From positions 2,447,527 through 2,511,526 of the forward strand of contig NW_025336348.1 of assembly GCF_004798865.1 (NCBI RefSeq): a DNA stretch of 64,000 bases, given 5' to 3'. Below the pieces are notes generated by a model. The model searched no databases and was not told the origin of the DNA. It saw only the letters and a list, made by a program, of their open reading frames with translations. Positions within the stretch are counted from its first letter, which is position 1. The number at the start of each line of letters is the position of its first letter. Shown here in pieces: positions 60,150 to 64,000 of the stretch. This stretch comes from Varanus komodoensis. Lineage: Eukaryota; Chordata; Lepidosauria; Squamata; Varanidae. A program made the translations under genes and the position numbers.

Positions 60150-61245
60150 GTCCATTTTTATTTTACAGTCACAGACCAGGAAGATTTTAAAAAGCAGTTT
60201 AAATAGCAGTAGAAAAATTAAAACACTGCTTAAACAAGTACCATTTACACAATATTTTCACTTACACAGGTGATGACATTTTTCCTAATATGTGTTGCAG
60301 TCATTAAAAAAATTGGCAACATTTCCGGTAACACAAGAGGATTCACCCCTGAAATACATAGATGCCAGTGTGGAAAATTATTCCCATAAACATCTTTTAT
60401 TAATGGTGTAATCAATTTCTCTCTGCATTCCCAATACAAGCTCCAGTATTAGAGAATGTGTTCTGCTGTTTCTGCTGCTCCAGCACCACAGGAACATCCC
60501 TGTTCATCGACTGAGATCTTATTAAATCGTCCTTTTAATAGCGCTGATGTAAGCACATCAAAACGAGCCAGAGGAAATGTTCTTCTGTGCATTGGGATAA
60601 AAGGTTACTGGTTGTGCAACCTTCTTTCAGCAAACATTCATAGTCTTCCCCTCTGCTGGACTCGCTTTCTAAGCCAGGACCAAGAATAAGAGGAAGCCCA
60701 TGAATGCTAGAAGAATGGGTTCCTCGGAGCTTAGACACATCCCTCAATGCAGTCCTGCCCATCTGCTAAGATCAGTCCTGGGAGGTCCTTCCTGAGTATC
60801 CTCCATGGAGGTTAGAAAGGTTGGCATGCACAAGATAAGCAGCTTGTCACTTCTAATAGTTAAGTGACCCTTGAAAGACCTTCCTCAGGATGGCCTTCAG
60901 TTGATACTACTTAGGTTAATGTAGCACCTTCACAAAGTGATTCTGGGCACCTGATCTGATGTGATCAGAAATATAATAATGCCCTCCGTGGCTGGTGGGG
61001 CCAAAGTTCATGCATATTGGAGTCCTCCTTTGGCCGGATTGAACGCAGCTGCTTCCACGTAACTACAGTTTTGTGCAAATGCGTGTTGATTGGCAAGTCA
61101 TTGCTTTGCCAGTGGACCCATGCAGATCTTTTAAATTGTCCATCCAGTCCACCACCTTGGCAGCAAATATGACCCAATTTGGAAATGTTCCAACTCACTA
61201 GACACATCAACAGGTTCACCTAGGCCCTCTTTATGAAACCTTTTG
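60150..61245 (-). mobile_element. Decayed LINE-like C-terminal frame with Cys/His knuckle
   Basis: The minus strand around 60440-60590 translates to ARFDVLTSALLKGRFNKISV, then GCSCGAGAAETAEHIL, a stop, then YWSLYWECREKLITPLIKDV. The C-x-C, H and aromatic pattern followed by a CREKL helix resembles the C-terminal domain of some non-LTR elements and recurs in squamate DNA. The frame to the right (61219-60965) has VVTWKQLRSIRPKED. At least one stop and several frame changes are present, so it is not functional. Family unassigned. Confidence 0.45.
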
Positions 61246-61548
61246 TTTTAACTGTAATGAATAAAGCATTAATTAATTAATGATCCTCCACTGCGTAACC
61301 ATGGTCATGCAGAGTAGGGTTGGAACCAACCCTTTTGGAATCCAACCCTCCAGAATCCGTGCACTTCCTTCTGCTCTCAGCCAGGTCCTGCAAGGTGAGC
61401 CAAGCCAAGAGGAAATCTGCAAACATTCATGGACCCCCCAGCTGTGCCACCAGCAACCAGCCACTATTCCCAGTGGCCAACCTTCTTCCCCACTTGCTGC
61501 TGGCAGTGGCAGTGGTGGCCATGGAGGAGTGGCACTTCTTGTGCATTT
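61246..61548. other. Upstream intergenic sequence without recognised element
   Basis: Contains an ATTAATTAATTAATGA patch at about 61268-61282. Nothing else recognised. Confidence 0.45.
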
Positions 61549-61615
61549 CACTGAGCTCGATTCCTGGTGAGTGCCCCATGGTTCATGGGGCACTCACCAG
61601 GAATCGAGCTCAGTG
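61549..61615. repeat. Perfect inverted repeat: two 32-base arms, 3-base loop
   Basis: The left arm is 61549-61580 and the right arm 61584-61613 plus two bases, with loop GTT at 61581-61583. All 32 positions pair. The arm starts CACTGAGCTCGATTCC and ends GTGCCCCATG. Confidence 0.97.
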
Positions 61616-62670
61616 CACTGGGCAAGCTGCTCCAGAGTGGACCAGAATCCAGGAAGCCAAAACCAGGGAATCCAGCATATTTTCTGCCCCAAACAGATTC
61701 CTCACATGTCCCCAACATAGACTCATCTAGATATAACTCAGTTAGGTAGCACCAACTTCCAGAACTTTCTTTTCTTTCTCCAGAGTGAGCCACCTTCATT
61801 CTGCCCCATCCATATTATAGCTTCAGGGCCACCAAATCCTTCATATTCTTTGTTTCGGAGCCTACACCTGCCCTGAGGTTGGGTTACCAGCCATGCTTTG
61901 TTTCCAGGGCAATCACAATCTTTTCTTGAACTGCATTGTCACTTCAGCCATGTAGTTGAGACCAGGTTACAAGGACACCTTGCCAGTGTGCTTTTCCCAG
62001 CAAGAACACCAACAACTTCTGATTCCTGCCCACTCGTCCTTGTCCCCGCTGAGCATAGCTGAGTTTTCCCAGACACTTTACATGGTTCCCTGTTGGAACA
62101 CAACAGTGGCTTGGTCTTCAGTGGGTGGCAAAGAGCCATTCGACTGACAAAAGAGCTGCTCCAGCACTGGTAAAAAGCCACTGCAGCTGGTTCGCTGTTC
62201 TCCCTCCACACAGCTGCCTGCACTGTGGGACTCCCTTTTGGAGTATGACTGTGAGGAGTGTTAAGAAGAGTGCCTCTGCGTAGAAATATGCTGCCACACC
62301 ACTGGCCTTTCGAGAGATCCACTTGCCTTATAGACCCAGAGAGAAAACTTTGTCCCGGGAAGGTACCTGTTGATTCCAAAGCCAGGTTCCACACTTCAAG
62401 TGAGGATGATTCAATCTGCAAGACCATGGAGGAGGCTTGCAATTTCAGTATGACTTGCCTTTCCAGTGGAAGTGGTCAAGCATGGAGCCTAGCACATTGG
62501 AAATGCCTGTGGAGGGTCTGGGCTCAAAGCATTTCCCCAAACCCTACTTGAAACCAACCTGGAAATGACCTCCATTGGGATTGCCATATTCTGAAACTGC
62601 TTTTGCTGTGTTGCTTTCCTTTCCCTTTTTCAGATATATACATATCTATTTCCATTCTGATGGTCTAGCA
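61616..62670. other. Upstream intergenic sequence without recognised element
   Basis: A 167-codon minus frame at 61939-62442 has no domain signature and no conserved motif I recognise. No other feature supported. Confidence 0.4.
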
Positions 62671-63034
62671 CAATGGTGGCAAACCTATGGAATGCGTGCC
62701 ACAGCGGGCATGCAGAACCCTCTCTGTGAGCATGCGAGCCAAGTCACCCCAGCGTCGCCCCAGCAGCCGAGCATCGGATTACAGCACACACAGGGGCCAT
62801 GCGCATGCTCGGAAAGGAGTACTGCTGCCAGGCGATGACATCACAAGCCATGACACATGAGCCGCAACTTGTCCGTGCTTTCATATGGCTGGTCAGTGCA
62901 CTGCCAAGGATATATATATATTTATGTGGATTTGCTGTTTTCAGGTTTTATTGTAGTGTTGGCACTTTGCGATAAATAAATGGGTTTTGGGTGGCAGTTT
63001 GGGTATTTGGTCTCTAAAAGAATCACTATCACTG
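62671..63034 (+). mobile_element. hAT-like non-autonomous element, copy 1
   Basis: Starts CAATGGTGGCAAACCTATGG and ends GGTCTCTAAAAGAATCACTATCACTG. These are recognisable versions of hAT MITE ends (CAGTGGTGGCGAACC and GGTTCGCCATCACTG). About 364 bases and no transposase. The left flank GTCTAGCA has the central CTAG favoured by hAT insertion, but the right flank GGTTAGGG is only a partial match, so the 8-base duplication is not clear. Confidence 0.7.
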
Positions 63035-63752
63035 GGTTAGGGTTGGAAAAAGGAGGTGTCCTGGCATGATTTTGATGGTTGGAATGTGTTTAGAAAAGGC
63101 AGAAATGATGAGCTGTGCAGAAAAAGCAACTCAAGGAAGGCTTTTGCAAAATCGCCCCCTTTCTAACGAAATTTTGCCCTATATTAGGGGTAGGGGAGTG
63201 CACCAGGGTAGGTTTAGGGTTGCAAAAGCGAGGTGTGCTGGCATGATTTTGATGGTTGGAGTGTGTTTAGAAAAGGCAGAAATGATGAGCTGTGCAGAAA
63301 AAGCTACTCAAGAAAGGCTTTTGCAAAATCGCATCATTTTCAATGGTATTTTATTCCTATATTAGGGTGTGGGGAGTGCACCGGGGCAGGGTTAGGGTTG
63401 GAAAACCAAGGTGTGCTTGCATGATTTTGATAGTTGGAATGAGTTTACAATGGGCAGAAATGATGAGCTGTGCAGAAAAAGCTACTCAAGGAAGGCTTTT
63501 TCAAACTTGCCCTCTTTCTAATCGAACATTTGCCCTATATTAGGGTTAGCGTTATGTACCAGGGTAGGGTTAGGGTTGGAAAAACGTGGTGTGCTGGCAT
63601 GATTTTGATGGTTGGAATGTGTTTACAATGGGCAGAAATGATGAGCTGTGCAGAAAAAGCTACTCAGTGAAGGGTTTTTCAAAACCGCCCTTTTTCAATT
63701 GTATTTTACCCCTATATTAGGGTTCAGAGAGTGCACCAGGCTAGGTTTAGGT
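63035..63752 (+). repeat. Tandem array, four units of 177-178 bp
   Basis: The anchor word ATGATTTTGAT recurs at 63066, 63243, 63421 and 63599, spacings 177, 178 and 178. Each unit has GGGTTAGGGTTGGAAAA-like, GCAGAAATGATGAGCTGTGC, AAGGCTTTTGCAAAATCGC and CCCTATATTAGGG blocks. Units differ by scattered substitutions, so the array is not brand new. Confidence 0.93.
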
Positions 63753-64000
63753 CAGTGGAGGTGAACCTATGGCACATGCGCCACAGCGAGCACACCGACC
63801 CCTCTCTGTCGGCATGTGAGCCAAGTCGCCCCAGCATCGCCCCAGCAACCGAGCATCAGATAACAGCGCACATGCACATGCTTGGAAAGGAATAGCAGCC
63901 CCAGGCGATCACGTCATGCACCATGACTCATTAGCTGCGACTCGGTCAAGGTTTTGCATGGCCGGTCAGTGCACTGCCTAGGATATATATATATATTTGC
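63753..64000 (+). mobile_element. hAT-like non-autonomous element, copy 2 (runs off window)
   Basis: Starts CAGTGGAGGTGAACCTATGG and aligns with copy 1 in the same orientation, through GCCACAGCG, GAGCCAAGTCGCCCCAGC and CGGTCAGTGCACTGCC to the ATATATAT run, where the window ends. Start-to-start distance from copy 1 is 1082 bases. Confidence 0.72.

Noticed and set aside
61939-62442. A 167-codon minus-strand frame as a gene
   Set aside because: No motif, no homologue recognised, and overlapping frames of similar length on the other strand suggest chance.
63035-63752. TTAGGG words as interstitial telomere repeat
   Set aside because: Only one or two TTAGGG words occur per 178-base unit, and they are not in tandem, so this is a satellite unit that happens to contain them.

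Overview
This is a vertebrate nuclear window, and the repeats point to a squamate reptile, most likely a lizard. It carries several copies of a tRNA-headed SINE with the Sauria SINE layout, a second tRNA-headed SINE, a 5S-rRNA-derived SINE, many CR1 and L2/L3-like LINE 3' ends, short MITEs with terminal repeats and a hAT-like element. The species cannot be fixed from the sequence.

One host gene is recognisable: exon 1 of PDE3A (cGMP-inhibited cyclic nucleotide phosphodiesterase 3A) on the minus strand, coding bases 30429 down to 29428. It encodes 334 residues with six hydrophobic segments and the two conserved basic phosphorylation motifs before a GT splice donor. It lies in a strong CpG island of about 29150 to 31850 that should hold the promoter.

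Positions 1 to 29427 are the 5' part of PDE3A intron 1. No exon 2 was recognised there. This intron holds LINE 3' ends (including an L2/L3-like copy with a 253-codon open frame), Sauria and 5S-derived SINEs, MITEs and microsatellites. One nested insertion (LINE into SINE near 6358-6549) gives a relative age.

Positions about 31850 to 64000 lie upstream of the gene and look intergenic. No host exon was recognised. The region contains CR1 copies (the longest at 47140-48120), L2-like fragments, SINEs, a 100-base assembly gap (36828-36927) inside a LINE fragment, two AAAG arrays, a decayed LINE-like frame with a Cys/His knuckle (60150-61245), a perfect 32-bp inverted repeat (61549-61615), and at the right edge four tandem 178-bp units between two direct copies of a hAT-like element.

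Most open frames in the window are chance or transposon frames. No new multi-gene system is visible. The observations most worth checking are the loss of the methionine that starts the human PDE3A2 isoform, a CR1 tail inside the PDE3A CpG island, the perfect foldback, and the hAT-flanked satellite.
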